Shown here piece after piece: positions 16,328-24,628 of a stretch of DNA of 48,790 nucleotides. Location: contig JAAYUF010000007.1 in the NCBI GenBank assembly GCA_012517815.1, forward strand, positions 1-48,790. Direction: 5' to 3'. A model generated the notes under the pieces. The model did not search any database and had not been told where the DNA came from. It saw nothing but the letters and a program-made list of their open reading frames with translations. The number at the start of each line of letters is the position of its first letter. The stretch's first letter is position 1. The DNA is from Clostridiales bacterium. GTDB lineage: Bacteria; Bacillota; Clostridia; Christensenellales; Aristaeellaceae. The position numbers and the translations under genes are program-made.

Positions 16328-16879
16328 ATGTATCGTAAAATGATGAGCCTGCTGCTGGCTCTGGCGCTCGTATGCGCCTGCCTGCCCGCCTTGGCGGCTA
16401 CCGGCAGCAAAACCACCGACGATTTGACCACCACCACCGACACGTCCGACGAAGCGATCATCGTCGTCAAGCCCCAGCTTACCGAAACCGCTCAGGGCGC
16501 GCTGAATGATCTCTCCGCGGCCGTCACCGGCGGCGGTTCCGCCGCAAGCTACTTCCCCGCCGATGTGCAGAGCCAGATCGGCGCGAAGCTGCCGGCCGGC
16601 ACGACCACGGACGACCTCAAGCTGAGCGAGTTGATCTCCCTTGGCGCCTACAACCTCGACGGCGCGGGCGACACCATCGTCAGCACCATCGGCTTTGCCA
16701 CCGAGTACACCGACGGCCAGACGGTCGCCGTGGTGTTCGGCTACAAAGACGCCAGCGGCAACATGGTCTGGACGACCCTGGACGCAGTCGTGGTCAACGG
16801 TATGCTCAAGATCACCTTCCCGGTCGATCTTCTGAAACTGGCGGGCAGCGACGCTGTCCTGGCGGTTCTCTCCAACTAA
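16328..16879 (+). CDS. secreted protein of unknown family, tandem paralogue 2
   Basis: A 183-residue protein, paralogous to its upstream neighbour along its whole length. The signal peptide (MYRKMMSLLLALALVCACLP, then ALAA) is followed by a Thr/Asp-rich linker (DDLTTTTDTSD), and the conserved core has LKLSELISLGAYNLDGA, STIGFATEYTDGQ, WTTLDAVVV and TFPVDLLKLAGSD before the same VLAVLSN end. The ribosome site GGAAAGGAGTG and about 25 preceding bases also resemble the leader of paralogue 1, so the duplication included the translation signal. The linker is the most divergent part. No catalytic motif or sorting signal is visible. Function unknown; a small extracellular partner of the polysaccharide machinery is a reasonable guess. 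Confidence 0.85.
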   Translation: MYRKMMSLLLALALVCACLPALAATGSKTTDDLTTTTDTSDEAIIVVKPQLTETAQGALNDLSAAVTGGGSAASYFPADVQSQIGAKLPAGTTTDDLKLSELISLGAYNLDGAGDTIVSTIGFATEYTDGQTVAVVFGYKDASGNMVWTTLDAVVVNGMLKITFPVDLLKLAGSDAVLAVLSN

Positions 16880-16990
16880 GCACCCGCTACGGGCTACAAG
16901 CCCTCCCGTTCCGCTGCGTCGGCCGCACGGGTTCGCCCGCGCGGCCGCCCGGCGACGGGCAAAGGGATCGCCTTTATCCTTTGGGGTTGG

Positions 16991-17031
16991 GAGGCAATGG
17001 CAGCGGTCGGTACCGCCGCTGCCATTGCCTC
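16991..17031 (+). promoter_or_regulatory. intercistronic 16-bp perfect stem-loop ahead of the Wzz-like gene
   Basis: GAGGCAATGGCAGCGG (16991-17006) pairs perfectly with CCGCTGCCATTGCCTC (17016-17031) around a 9-base loop. No T run follows (CTGAATATCAGC), so termination is doubtful. A role in RNA processing or in setting the ratio between the abundant secreted proteins and downstream enzymes is possible. It ends 36 bases before the start codon at 17068. Confidence 0.55.
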
Positions 17032-17067
17032 TGAATATCAGCAAACGCCAACGCACCGGAGGTTTAC

Positions 17068-17865
17068 ATGGCCAGAGCAGACACGGCACCCACCCCACTT
17101 TCCGATCAGGCACTCGACACGCGCTTTATCACGGCAGCCGCACAGGAAGACGTGGAAACCGAAATTGACCTGATCGAGCTGGCGTATCAGCTGCTCGCCC
17201 ACATCAAGTTGATCGTTCTGCTTTCCCTCCTGGGAGCCGCCCTGGCCGCAGCCATAACGTTTTTTTTCATTACCCCCGTCTACGAAGCCACGGCCAAGCT
17301 CTACGTGCTCAACTCCCAGGATTCGGCGGTGAACCTGTCCGATCTTCAGATCGGCTCCTACCTCGCCAACGACTACATCGAGGTGTTCAAAACCTGGGAA
17401 GTGCACGAGATGGTGATCAACAACCTGGGGCTGCACTATTCCTACGGGCAGCTGCAAAGCATGCTCACCATCGACAACCCCAACGATACGCGCATCCTCT
17501 ACATCACCGTCAAATCCACCGACGCGCGCGAGGCGGCCGCCATTGCCAACGAGTACGCCTCCGTCGCCATCAAATATATCGCCAACACCATGGCCACCGA
17601 AGAACCTAATAAGATGTCCGTCGCGCTGCCCCCCTCCAACCCCTCCTCGCCCAGCAAGACCCTCAACATCCTGCTGGGGTTCATGGCCGGGTTGGCGCTG
17701 GCCATCGGGTGGACGACCGTGCGCTTTGTGATGGACGATAAAATCAAATCGGTCGACGACGTCCGCAAATACGCCGGGTTGCCCGTGCTGGCCGTTGTTC
17801 CCACCCTTGGCGCCATCGTCGTCAAATCTCACGCCAAGGAAGCCAAACGGGGGGAGAAAGCATGA
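17068..17865 (+). CDS. Wzz-like chain-length determinant / BY-kinase modulator (CapA/EpsA type)
   Basis: A 265-residue protein with a first membrane span (residues 50-70, LIVLLSLLGAALAAAITFFF), an outside Wzz domain with YEATAKLYVLNSQDSAVNLSDLQ, then a proline-containing motif NPSSPSKTLNILLGFMAGLA leading into the second span, and a cytoplasmic tail. In Firmicutes this half-protein partners with a separate cytoplasmic BY-kinase, which it activates through its tail. GGAGG precedes the ATG. The stop overlaps the kinase start in ATGA (17862-17865), consistent with a 1:1 complex. It should set polymer chain length during Wzy-type assembly. The family is certain. Confidence 0.92.
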   Translation: MARADTAPTPLSDQALDTRFITAAAQEDVETEIDLIELAYQLLAHIKLIVLLSLLGAALAAAITFFFITPVYEATAKLYVLNSQDSAVNLSDLQIGSYLANDYIEVFKTWEVHEMVINNLGLHYSYGQLQSMLTIDNPNDTRILYITVKSTDAREAAAIANEYASVAIKYIANTMATEEPNKMSVALPPSNPSSPSKTLNILLGFMAGLALAIGWTTVRFVMDDKIKSVDDVRKYAGLPVLAVVPTLGAIVVKSHAKEAKRGEKA

Positions 17866-18584
17866 AAAGCCTGACCTTCATGAAATTCACCGCGCTGGAC
17901 TATTCCTGCACCGAGGCGGTGAACACCCTGTGCACCAACCTGACCTTCATGGGCAGCAAATACAAGCGCATCATGGTCACCAGCGTCAACGAGTCGGAGG
18001 GCAAGTCCTTCCTGTCCTTGCAGATCATGCGCACGCTCTCGGAGCTGGGCAAGTACGTCGTGCTGGTGGACGCAGACCTCCGCCGCTCGGTGATCGATAT
18101 CAACTACCGCGTCCGCTACGCGGACAACAACAAGCTGGGCATCACCCACTTCCTGGCGGGCAAGTGTGAGATCGACGACGTTTTTTACGCCACCGATTTC
18201 AAGCGCGCTTTTTTTGTGCCGGTGGGGTACGCGGTGTCCAACTCCCTGGCCCTGCTCAACTCCCCGCGTTTTCAAAACCTGCTGGATCAGCTGGCCCAGC
18301 AGGTGGATTACGTGCTGGTGGATTCCCCGCCCGTAGGCATGATCGTGGACGCGTCCGAGATCGCCAAATCCTGCGACGGCGCGCTGCTCACGGTTGGCTA
18401 CAACCGCGTCCGCCGCCGGGATCTGATGGAGGCGCGCCAGCAGATCGAGCGTTCGGGCTGCACGGTGCTTGGCGCGGTGCTCAACAACGTTCCCCCGAGC
18501 GCGTACAGCAGCCGCAAATACCTGGGCCGTTCCTACTACGGCGGGTACGCGGCCGAGTACAGCAAGCTCGAAGGGAAGGAGTGA
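17862..18584 (+). CDS. BY-type tyrosine kinase (CpsD/CapB/EpsB-like)
   Basis: A 240-residue cytoplasmic kinase. Walker A is SVNESEGKSF with Lys48, lacking the usual P-G before x-G-K-S. Walker A' is VVLVDADLRRS and Walker B is VLVDSPPVG. The C-terminus carries a tyrosine cluster (YSSRKYLGRSYYGGYAAEY), the site of autophosphorylation. Such kinases cycle between phosphorylated and unphosphorylated octamers with the Wzz partner to time polymer synthesis. It overlaps the Wzz-like gene by 4 bases and is followed by the matching PHP phosphatase, so the full phosphorylation circuit is present. Ser-Glu in place of Pro-Gly in the P-loop is unusual but leaves the essential G-K-S. Confidence 0.92.
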   Translation: MKSLTFMKFTALDYSCTEAVNTLCTNLTFMGSKYKRIMVTSVNESEGKSFLSLQIMRTLSELGKYVVLVDADLRRSVIDINYRVRYADNNKLGITHFLAGKCEIDDVFYATDFKRAFFVPVGYAVSNSLALLNSPRFQNLLDQLAQQVDYVLVDSPPVGMIVDASEIAKSCDGALLTVGYNRVRRRDLMEARQQIERSGCTVLGAVLNNVPPSAYSSRKYLGRSYYGGYAAEYSKLEGKE

Positions 18585-18648
18585 GCCGCGCCCGCGCGCG
18601 GGGCGGCCTGTCCGCCGTGCGTCGCCGATACCGCGGTCCTCAAGCACG

Positions 18649-19365
18649 ATGATCGATATCCACCACCATCTGCTCTACGGCGTGGACGACGGCCCCGCCG
18701 ACGCGGACACCATGCGGCGGATGCTGGAAACCGCCGCACAGGAGGGCGTCCATGCGGTGATTGCCACCCCGCACATTGCCCCGGGCGTGACGCCCTTTCA
18801 GCCGGAAAAGGCGCGCGACCGGCTGCTGGAGGCGCGGCGGATGGTCGCGGCCATGGGCCTGAAGCTTACCGTCTGGCCGGGCTCGGAGCTGCTCTACACC
18901 CATCAGGCGGCCAGCCACCTGGCGCAGGGGCGCATCCCCACGCTGGCGGGTTCCGACCGGGTGCTGGTCGAGTTTTCCCAGGACATCAGGCTTAACGCGC
19001 TGGAAGACGCGCTTCGGGAAATGCTGCGCGCGGGGACGCTGCCGGTGCTGGCGCACGTGGAGCGCTACTCCTGCCTGATGCAGGGCTGGCAGCAGGCGGC
19101 GCAAATTCGCCAGAAGCACGGCGTGCTCTATCAGGTGAACGCCCACACGCTGCTGGGCGGGGGCTCGTTCTGGACCCGCCGGACCGTCCGGCGGCTGCTC
19201 CTGGAGGGGCAGGTCGACTTTGTCGCTTCCGACGCGCACGATTGCGTCCACAGACCCTGCCGCATGCGGGAAGCCCACGAGGCGCTCACGGCGCTGGTCG
19301 GAAAGGCGTACGCGGACGAGCTGACCGGCAGCCTGGATACCGTCCAGGCATTCCTGGACCGGTAG
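18649..19365 (+). CDS. PHP-type protein-tyrosine phosphatase (CpsB/CapC/YwqE-like)
   Basis: A 238-residue PHP-domain enzyme with the metal-binding clusters of CpsB/Wzb-analogous phosphatases: DIHHHLLYGVDDGP with His5 and His7, ATPHIAPG near residue 43, GSELLY, LAHVERYSC and SDAHD near residue 200. These manganese-dependent enzymes dephosphorylate the BY-kinase tyrosine tail. The frame is open well upstream inside the kinase gene, but ATG 18649 places the HxH motif directly at the N-terminus as in all relatives. No good ribosome site precedes it, so translation may be weak or coupled. It lies 64 bases after the kinase gene. Confidence 0.92.
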   Translation: MIDIHHHLLYGVDDGPADADTMRRMLETAAQEGVHAVIATPHIAPGVTPFQPEKARDRLLEARRMVAAMGLKLTVWPGSELLYTHQAASHLAQGRIPTLAGSDRVLVEFSQDIRLNALEDALREMLRAGTLPVLAHVERYSCLMQGWQQAAQIRQKHGVLYQVNAHTLLGGGSFWTRRTVRRLLLEGQVDFVASDAHDCVHRPCRMREAHEALTALVGKAYADELTGSLDTVQAFLDR

Positions 19366-19532
19366 CGCCGGCAGGGTTCCTGCCCTGATCTTCACGCGGC
19401 AAGGGACGCTCGTCCCGCGTCGCCGGACAACCGGTTGGGCCGGCCCCGGGTGCCGGAGGACGTCAGGCTGGCCGCGGCATGGCCTGCTTTTAGCGCGGGC
19501 GCGGCCACAACCCGACAGCAAGGAGGCAACCG

Positions 19533-20783
19533 ATGGAGAAAACCTACCGCATCGCGATCGCCGGCACCGGCTACGTGGGCCTGAGCATCGCGATCCTGCT
19601 GGCGCAGCATAATCCGGTCGAGGCGGTGGACATCGTCGCGGAAAAGGTGGCGCTCATCAACAGCGGGCTGTCCCCCATCGCCGACCGGGAGATCGAGGAG
19701 TACCTGGCGGCGGGGACGCTCCGCCTGCACGCCACGCTGGACGCCTGCGCCGCTTACAGCCAGGCGGATTTTGTGGTGATCGCCGCGCCCACCAACTACG
19801 ACAGCCAGCTGAACTTCTTTGACACCTCGGCGGTGGAATCGGTCATCCGGATGGTAACGGACTGCAACCCCGACGCCGTTATGGTGATTAAATCCACCGT
19901 GCCGGCGGGCTTCACCCGCTGCGCGCGCGAAAAGTACCAGAACCGCAACATCCTGTTCAGCCCCGAGTTCCTGCGCGAAGGCCGGGCTCTGCAGGACAAC
20001 CTCTACCCCTCCCGCATCATCGTGGGCGCCGATGCGTCCGACGAGCGTATGGCCGCGGCCGCCCGCACCTTCGCGGAACTTCTCCGGCAAGGCGCGCTGC
20101 GGCAGGATACGCCGGTGCTCTTCCTGGGCGAAACCGAGGCCGAGGCGGTCAAGCTGTTCGCCAACACCTACCTGGCGCTCCGGGTCAGCTACTTTAACGA
20201 GCTGGATACCTACGCCGAGATTAAGGGGCTGGATACCCGGCAGATCATCGAGGGGGTCTGCCTGGACCCGCGCATCGGCAGCCATTACAACAACCCCTCC
20301 TTCGGCTATGGCGGCTACTGCCTGCCCAAGGATACCAAGCAGCTGCTGGCCAACTATCAGGATGTGCCCGAGAAGCTGATCGAGGCCATCGTGGAGGCCA
20401 ACCGCACGCGCAAGGACTTCATCGCCGACCGCGTGCTGCAGATGGCCGGCTACTACGGCTACGACGAGGACAACGTGTTCGACCAAAGCCGTGAAAAACC
20501 GGTGACCATCGGCGTGTACCGCCTGACGATGAAGGCCGGCAGCGACAACTTCCGCCACAGCAGCATTCAGGGCGTGATGAAGCGCATCAAGGCCAAGGGC
20601 GCGACGATGGTGATCTACGAGCCCGCGCTGGAGGACGGCGCGACGTTTTTCGGCAGCCTCGTGGTCAACGATCTGCTTCGGTTTAAAACCATGTGCGACG
20701 CGGTGATCGCCAACCGCTATGATGCGGAGCTGGACGACATCCGCGAGCGGGTGTATACGCGCGATCTGTTCCGGCGCGACTGA
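19533..20783 (+). CDS. ugd: UDP-glucose 6-dehydrogenase
   Basis: A 416-residue protein that oxidises UDP-glucose to UDP-glucuronate with two NAD+, giving acidic sugar donors to the exopolysaccharide. The NAD-binding fold opens with [39 protein letters not shown] and the active-site segment [16 protein letters not shown] with catalytic Cys263 follow. The C-terminal domain has [19 protein letters not shown], which fits Ugd of streptococcal HasB or E. coli type better than ManNAc-type dehydrogenases. AGGAGG precedes the ATG. It lies 167 bases after the phosphatase gene, a gap with no visible gene. Specificity is fairly secure from the short length and the KAGSDNFR motif. Confidence 0.93.
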   Translation: MEKTYRIAIAGTGYVGLSIAILLAQHNPVEAVDIVAEKVALINSGLSPIADREIEEYLAAGTLRLHATLDACAAYSQADFVVIAAPTNYDSQLNFFDTSAVESVIRMVTDCNPDAVMVIKSTVPAGFTRCAREKYQNRNILFSPEFLREGRALQDNLYPSRIIVGADASDERMAAAARTFAELLRQGALRQDTPVLFLGETEAEAVKLFANTYLALRVSYFNELDTYAEIKGLDTRQIIEGVCLDPRIGSHYNNPSFGYGGYCLPKDTKQLLANYQDVPEKLIEAIVEANRTRKDFIADRVLQMAGYYGYDEDNVFDQSREKPVTIGVYRLTMKAGSDNFRHSSIQGVMKRIKAKGATMVIYEPALEDGATFFGSLVVNDLLRFKTMCDAVIANRYDAELDDIRERVYTRDLFRRD

Positions 20784-20856
20784 CAGCGGCCTTCCCGGGG
20801 GCCGCCCCGGAAGCTCGCCACGGCTGGCCCAAACGCCACGCAAAGGGGGGATGCGG

Positions 20857-22008
20857 ATGAAAATCGCGATGATCGGCCACAAACGCGTCCCGTCGCGGGA
20901 GGGCGGGGTGGAGATCGTGGTGGAGGAACTGGCGGCGCGCATGGCGGCGCTGGGCCACCGGGTGGATGTGTACAACCGCAGCGGGCGCCACGTCAGCGGC
21001 CGGGAGTACGCCGCCCACGCCCAGTCCGGCCCGTACCGGGGCATGCGCCTGATCACCGTGCCCACCTTCCCAAGCGACAAGCTCAACGCCCTCGTCTACG
21101 CCGCGCTTGCGACCCTGCGCGCGCTGTTTGGCCGCTATGACGTGATCCATTACCACGCCGAGGGCCCCTGCGCCATGCTCTGGCTGCGGCGGCTGTTTGG
21201 CATCCGCACGGTGGCCACCATCCACGGGCTGGACTGGCAGCGGGCCAAGTGGGGCGGTTTCGCCAAGCGCTACCTGCTCTATGGCGAGCGCTGCGCCGTC
21301 CGCTGCGCCGGGGACATCATCGTGCTTTCGGAGAACATGCGCCGCTACTTCCGGGAGCAGTACGGCCGGGAGACCGTGTTCATCCCCAACGGCGTCGGCC
21401 AGCCCGATCCCGCCCCGGCCGAGGAAATCACCCGGCGCTGGGGCCTTGTGAAGGACGGCTACATCCTCTACCTGGGGCGCATCGTGCCCGAGAAGGGCCT
21501 CCATTACCTCATCGAGGCCTACCGACAGTTGCACACGGATCAGCGGCTGGTCGTGGCCGGCGGAAGCAGCCATACCGACGCGTACCTGCGTCAGGTACGG
21601 GAGGCGGCCCGGGACGACGGCCGCATCCTGTTTACCGGCTTTGTGCAGGGGCAGGCGCTGGCGGAGCTGTACGGCAACGCGTACCTCTACGTGCTCCCCA
21701 GCGATCTGGAGGGCATGCCCCTGAGCCTTTTGGAGGCCATGAGCTACGGCAACTGCTGCCTGGTGAGCGATATCCCGGAAAATACCGAGGTGGTGGGGGA
21801 TCACGCGGCGACCTTCGCCCACGGCAGCGCGGACGCGCTTCGCCAGAGCCTGGCCGCGCTGCTGGCCGATCCCGCGGTGGTCCGGGCCTACAAGGCCGGG
21901 GCGCGCGCCCATATCGAAAGCCGCCACGGCTGGGACGCCGTCGCCGCCGAAACGCTGGCCCTCTACGCGGCGCGCCCCGCCGGCCGCGGCAAGGGAGGCG
22001 CAAGATGA
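20857..22008 (+). CDS. GT4 glycosyltransferase, DUF1972 type
   Basis: A 383-residue GT-B enzyme. The N-terminus KIAMIGHKRVPSREGGVEIV followed by VVEELAARMAALGHRVDVYNR is the DUF1972 signature seen in capsule rhamnosyl-, galactosyl- and glucosyltransferases. The donor half has LYLGRIVPEKGLHYLIEAY, then LPSDLEGMPLSLLEAMSYG, where the E-x7-E motif binds the nucleotide sugar. ATG 20857 is preferred over ATG 20851 because AAAGGGGGG sits six bases before the former and abuts the latter. Its stop overlaps the next start (ATGA, 22005-22008). Donor and acceptor are unknown; such enzymes often add the second sugar. Confidence 0.9.
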   Translation: MKIAMIGHKRVPSREGGVEIVVEELAARMAALGHRVDVYNRSGRHVSGREYAAHAQSGPYRGMRLITVPTFPSDKLNALVYAALATLRALFGRYDVIHYHAEGPCAMLWLRRLFGIRTVATIHGLDWQRAKWGGFAKRYLLYGERCAVRCAGDIIVLSENMRRYFREQYGRETVFIPNGVGQPDPAPAEEITRRWGLVKDGYILYLGRIVPEKGLHYLIEAYRQLHTDQRLVVAGGSSHTDAYLRQVREAARDDGRILFTGFVQGQALAELYGNAYLYVLPSDLEGMPLSLLEAMSYGNCCLVSDIPENTEVVGDHAATFAHGSADALRQSLAALLADPAVVRAYKAGARAHIESRHGWDAVAAETLALYAARPAGRGKGGAR

Positions 22009-23033
22009 AGCCAAACGTCGTGCTGTTTGATACCGACGCCCGCGAGTCGCGGGACTTTCTGGAGGGGCTTACAGCCGAGACGCGGGCCGAGTGGCGGGCG
22101 CTCTACTGCCGGGCCAACCGGGGCAGGCGCCATCCGCTGTCCAACGCTGCGCGCTATATCAAGTACTTTGTGTTTCCGCTGGGCGTGTTCCTCCTCCGCC
22201 GCTCCTACGGCACCGTCGTCGGCTGGCAGGCGTATTACGGGCTGCTGTTCGCGTTCTACTGTCAGGTGTTCCGCGTCCGCAAGGTCAACCGCGTGCTGAT
22301 CAAGAACTTTATCTACAAGCCCAAAAAAGGCGCCGTAGGCGCGGTGTACGCGCGGTTCATGCGCTATGTCGCCACCGGCGCCTATGCCGATGTGTTCATC
22401 TGCGCCTCCCGGGAGCACAGCGCGCGGTGCGCCGACACCTTCGGGGGGGATCCCGGCCGGTTTGTGCCGCTGCTGTTTGGCGTCAACGATTACGCCAGGC
22501 AGTTGGCCGACCGGCCGCCCCCGACGGACGATTTCATCCTGTCGCTGGGGCGCAGCAACCGGGACTGGCCGTTCCTGATCGACTGCCTGAAGGAGACCGA
22601 CCTAAGGGCGGTGATCATCTGCGACTCCCAGCTAACCGACGGCCTTCCCCCAAACATCCGCCATCTGAACCGAGTCTGGGGAAAAGCGGCCCGGGAGTAC
22701 ATCCGCAACTGCCGCATGCTGATCCTGCCGATTCTGGACGGCACGGTGGCTTCCGGCGACACGGTGCTGCTGATGGCCATGTCGTTTGGCAAGCCGGTGA
22801 TCGTCACCCGCCCCAGCTGCCTGGCCAGCGATTATGTGATCGACGGGGAAACCGGCCTTACCGTCGAAAAGGACAAAGCCGCGATGCTTGCGGCCATCCG
22901 CCGCCTGGATACCGACGAGGCGCTCCGCGCGCGGCTTTCGCGGGGCGCGCGCCGGCAGTACGAGGCGGAGCATTCCCTGTACCGCTACGGTAAGCGAATC
23001 GGCCGCGTGCTTGCGTCCAGAGGGTACGTTTAG
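22005..23033 (+). CDS. glycosyltransferase, GT4-like, divergent
   Basis: A 342-residue protein with a weakly conserved GT-B pattern. The N-terminal half (MKPNVVLFDTDARESRDFLE) contains hydrophobic segments YIKYFVFPLGVFLLRRSYG and YYGLLFAFYCQVFRV, suggesting membrane association. The C-terminal half has DDFILSLGRSNRDWPFLID, ILPILDGTVASGDTVLLMAM and a terminal GETGLTVEKD region that aligns by eye with GT4 donor domains. The usual E-x7-E is replaced by the GTVASGDTVLLMAMSFGKP stretch, which is unusual. ATG 22005 overlaps the previous stop by 4 bases and has GGGAGG upstream. It is probably a sugar transferase of the same pathway; donor unknown. Confidence 0.78.
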   Translation: MKPNVVLFDTDARESRDFLEGLTAETRAEWRALYCRANRGRRHPLSNAARYIKYFVFPLGVFLLRRSYGTVVGWQAYYGLLFAFYCQVFRVRKVNRVLIKNFIYKPKKGAVGAVYARFMRYVATGAYADVFICASREHSARCADTFGGDPGRFVPLLFGVNDYARQLADRPPPTDDFILSLGRSNRDWPFLIDCLKETDLRAVIICDSQLTDGLPPNIRHLNRVWGKAAREYIRNCRMLILPILDGTVASGDTVLLMAMSFGKPVIVTRPSCLASDYVIDGETGLTVEKDKAAMLAAIRRLDTDEALRARLSRGARRQYEAEHSLYRYGKRIGRVLASRGYV

Positions 23034-23092
23034 CACGGCAGGCGGGAGCCGGGGCCCGCGGGGGCGAATCAACGCGAGGGAGTGTGACCCGG

Positions 23093-24628
23093 ATGCGCAT
23101 CCTTTTCGTGAATTACCGGTACTTCGTCTCCGGCGGGCCGGAAAAGTACCTGTTCAATATCCAGAAACGGCTCACCGACGAGGGGCACGAGGTGATCCCG
23201 TTTTCCGTCCACTCCAACCGAAACGTGCCCACGCCCTACGACCGGTATTTCGTGGAACCCATCGGCGGGCGCGACGTCACCTATTACGACGAGTACCGCA
23301 AAACCCCCCGGGTGCTGTGGCAGATGATCGCCCGCAGCGTTTACTCCCTGGAGGTCAAGCGCGCGATCCGGCGCGTGATCCGGGACACCAGGCCCGATCT
23401 GGTCTACATCATCCACTTTGTGAACAAGCTCTCCCCCAGCGTCATCCGGGGCGCCAAGGAAATGGGGCTGCCCGTGGTGCTGCGCCTGTCGGACTACTTT
23501 CTGCTGTGCCCGCGGTTTGATTTTCTCTACCGTAACCAGATCTGTGAGGAGTGCCTGACCCACGGCCTGCGCGCGGGCCTTCGCCGGCGCTGCGTCAAGG
23601 GTTCGCTCTTCGCCACGGCCGTGCGTGTGCTCAGCATGACCGTGCACCGCTGGATGCGCGTGTACGATCAGGTGGACGCCTTCGTCGCCCCCTCCGCGTT
23701 TCTTCGGCAGAAGATGATCGACGCGGGCTACGCCGCGGACAGGCTCGTCTGCATCCCGACCTTTACGGCGCAGACGGGGCCTGCGGCCATGGAGGGCGCG
23801 CAAGCGGCCGACGCGCCGGCGGTTAAAAGCCCGCCCACGGGGAGCGCGCCGGGCGCGGACGGCTCGCCGGCCGGTGCGGACACGTGTGCAGCGCCGGTCG
23901 CAACGGTCGCAGGGGATAAGGAAACCGCGCCGGCCGCGTCGACCGCCGCCTCAATCGCGCCAATCCGATCGGCCATGCCGACCGCCGCATCGGCTGCATC
24001 GGCCACGCCGGCCGCCGCATCGGTCGCGCCCGCCGCACCGGCCACGCCAGCCACGCAGGCCGCCGATCCTTACGGGCTGTACTTCGGACGCATCACGGAA
24101 GAAAAGGGCGTGGAGACGGCGATCCTGGCCTACGAGGGCCTGCCGGCCGCCTATCGGCTTGTCGTCATGGGGGACGATACCACCGCCGAAGCCCTCCGCC
24201 TGAAGCGATACCTGGCGGAACGGGGCATGCGAAACGTAACGTTCCTGGGCTTCCGGGAAGGCGCCGCGCTGGAGGCGGTGGTGCGCGAGGCCCGTTTCGT
24301 GATCATCCCCTCGCTGTGGTACGATAACCTCCCCAACACCGCGCTGGAAGCCTTCCAGTTCGGCAAGCCCGTGCTGGCCAGCCGGATCGGCAGCCTGCCC
24401 GAGCTGGTAACCGACGGGTACAACGGCTACCTGTTCCAGCCCGGCGACGCGGCCGACCTGCGGGAGAAGATACTGCTGCTGGACGCGGAGGAGAGGCTGG
24501 GTATGCTGGGGCGCAACGCGCGGGAGCAGTTGGCCCTGCGGTTTTCGCCCGACGCGCATTACCGCGCGCTGACGGCCCTGTTCCAGCGTGCCGTCGACCG
24601 ATCGCGAAAGGAAAAGGAAGCGCAATGA
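23093..24628 (+). CDS. GT4 glycosyltransferase with Ala-rich interdomain insertion
   Basis: A 511-residue GT-B enzyme, about 100 residues longer than usual. The acceptor half (MRILFVNYRYFVSGGPEKYL to IPTFTAQTG, residues 1-225) contains the C-x2-C pair of QICEECLTHG common in this group. The donor half starts at YGLYFGRITEEKGVETAILA (near 325) and has NTALEAFQFGKPVLAS and ELVTDGYNGYLFQPGD. Between them about 95 residues are almost only Ala, Pro, Thr, Ser and Val (23790-24065), with repeated Ala-Ser-Ala and Ala-Thr-Pro units. ATG 23093 is preferred to an in-frame GTG at 23084 by its distance from GAGGGAG. The stop overlaps the radical SAM start. Function as a polysaccharide glycosyltransferase is firm; the insertion is odd. 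Confidence 0.88.
   Translation: MRILFVNYRYFVSGGPEKYLFNIQKRLTDEGHEVIPFSVHSNRNVPTPYDRYFVEPIGGRDVTYYDEYRKTPRVLWQMIARSVYSLEVKRAIRRVIRDTRPDLVYIIHFVNKLSPSVIRGAKEMGLPVVLRLSDYFLLCPRFDFLYRNQICEECLTHGLRAGLRRRCVKGSLFATAVRVLSMTVHRWMRVYDQVDAFVAPSAFLRQKMIDAGYAADRLVCIPTFTAQTGPAAMEGAQAADAPAVKSPPTGSAPGADGSPAGADTCAAPVATVAGDKETAPAASTAASIAPIRSAMPTAASAASATPAAASVAPAAPATPATQAADPYGLYFGRITEEKGVETAILAYEGLPAAYRLVVMGDDTTAEALRLKRYLAERGMRNVTFLGFREGAALEAVVREARFVIIPSLWYDNLPNTALEAFQFGKPVLASRIGSLPELVTDGYNGYLFQPGDAADLREKILLLDAEERLGMLGRNAREQLALRFSPDAHYRALTALFQRAVDRSRKEKEAQ

Noticed and set aside
19392..21086. 564-codon minus-strand frame
   Set aside because: Antisense to ugd and the following GT4 gene, both with clear active-site motifs.
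21249..22004. Upstream extension of the divergent glycosyltransferase frame
   Set aside because: The region is already coded in another frame by the DUF1972-type GT; ATG 22005 has a ribosome site and the usual ATGA overlap.
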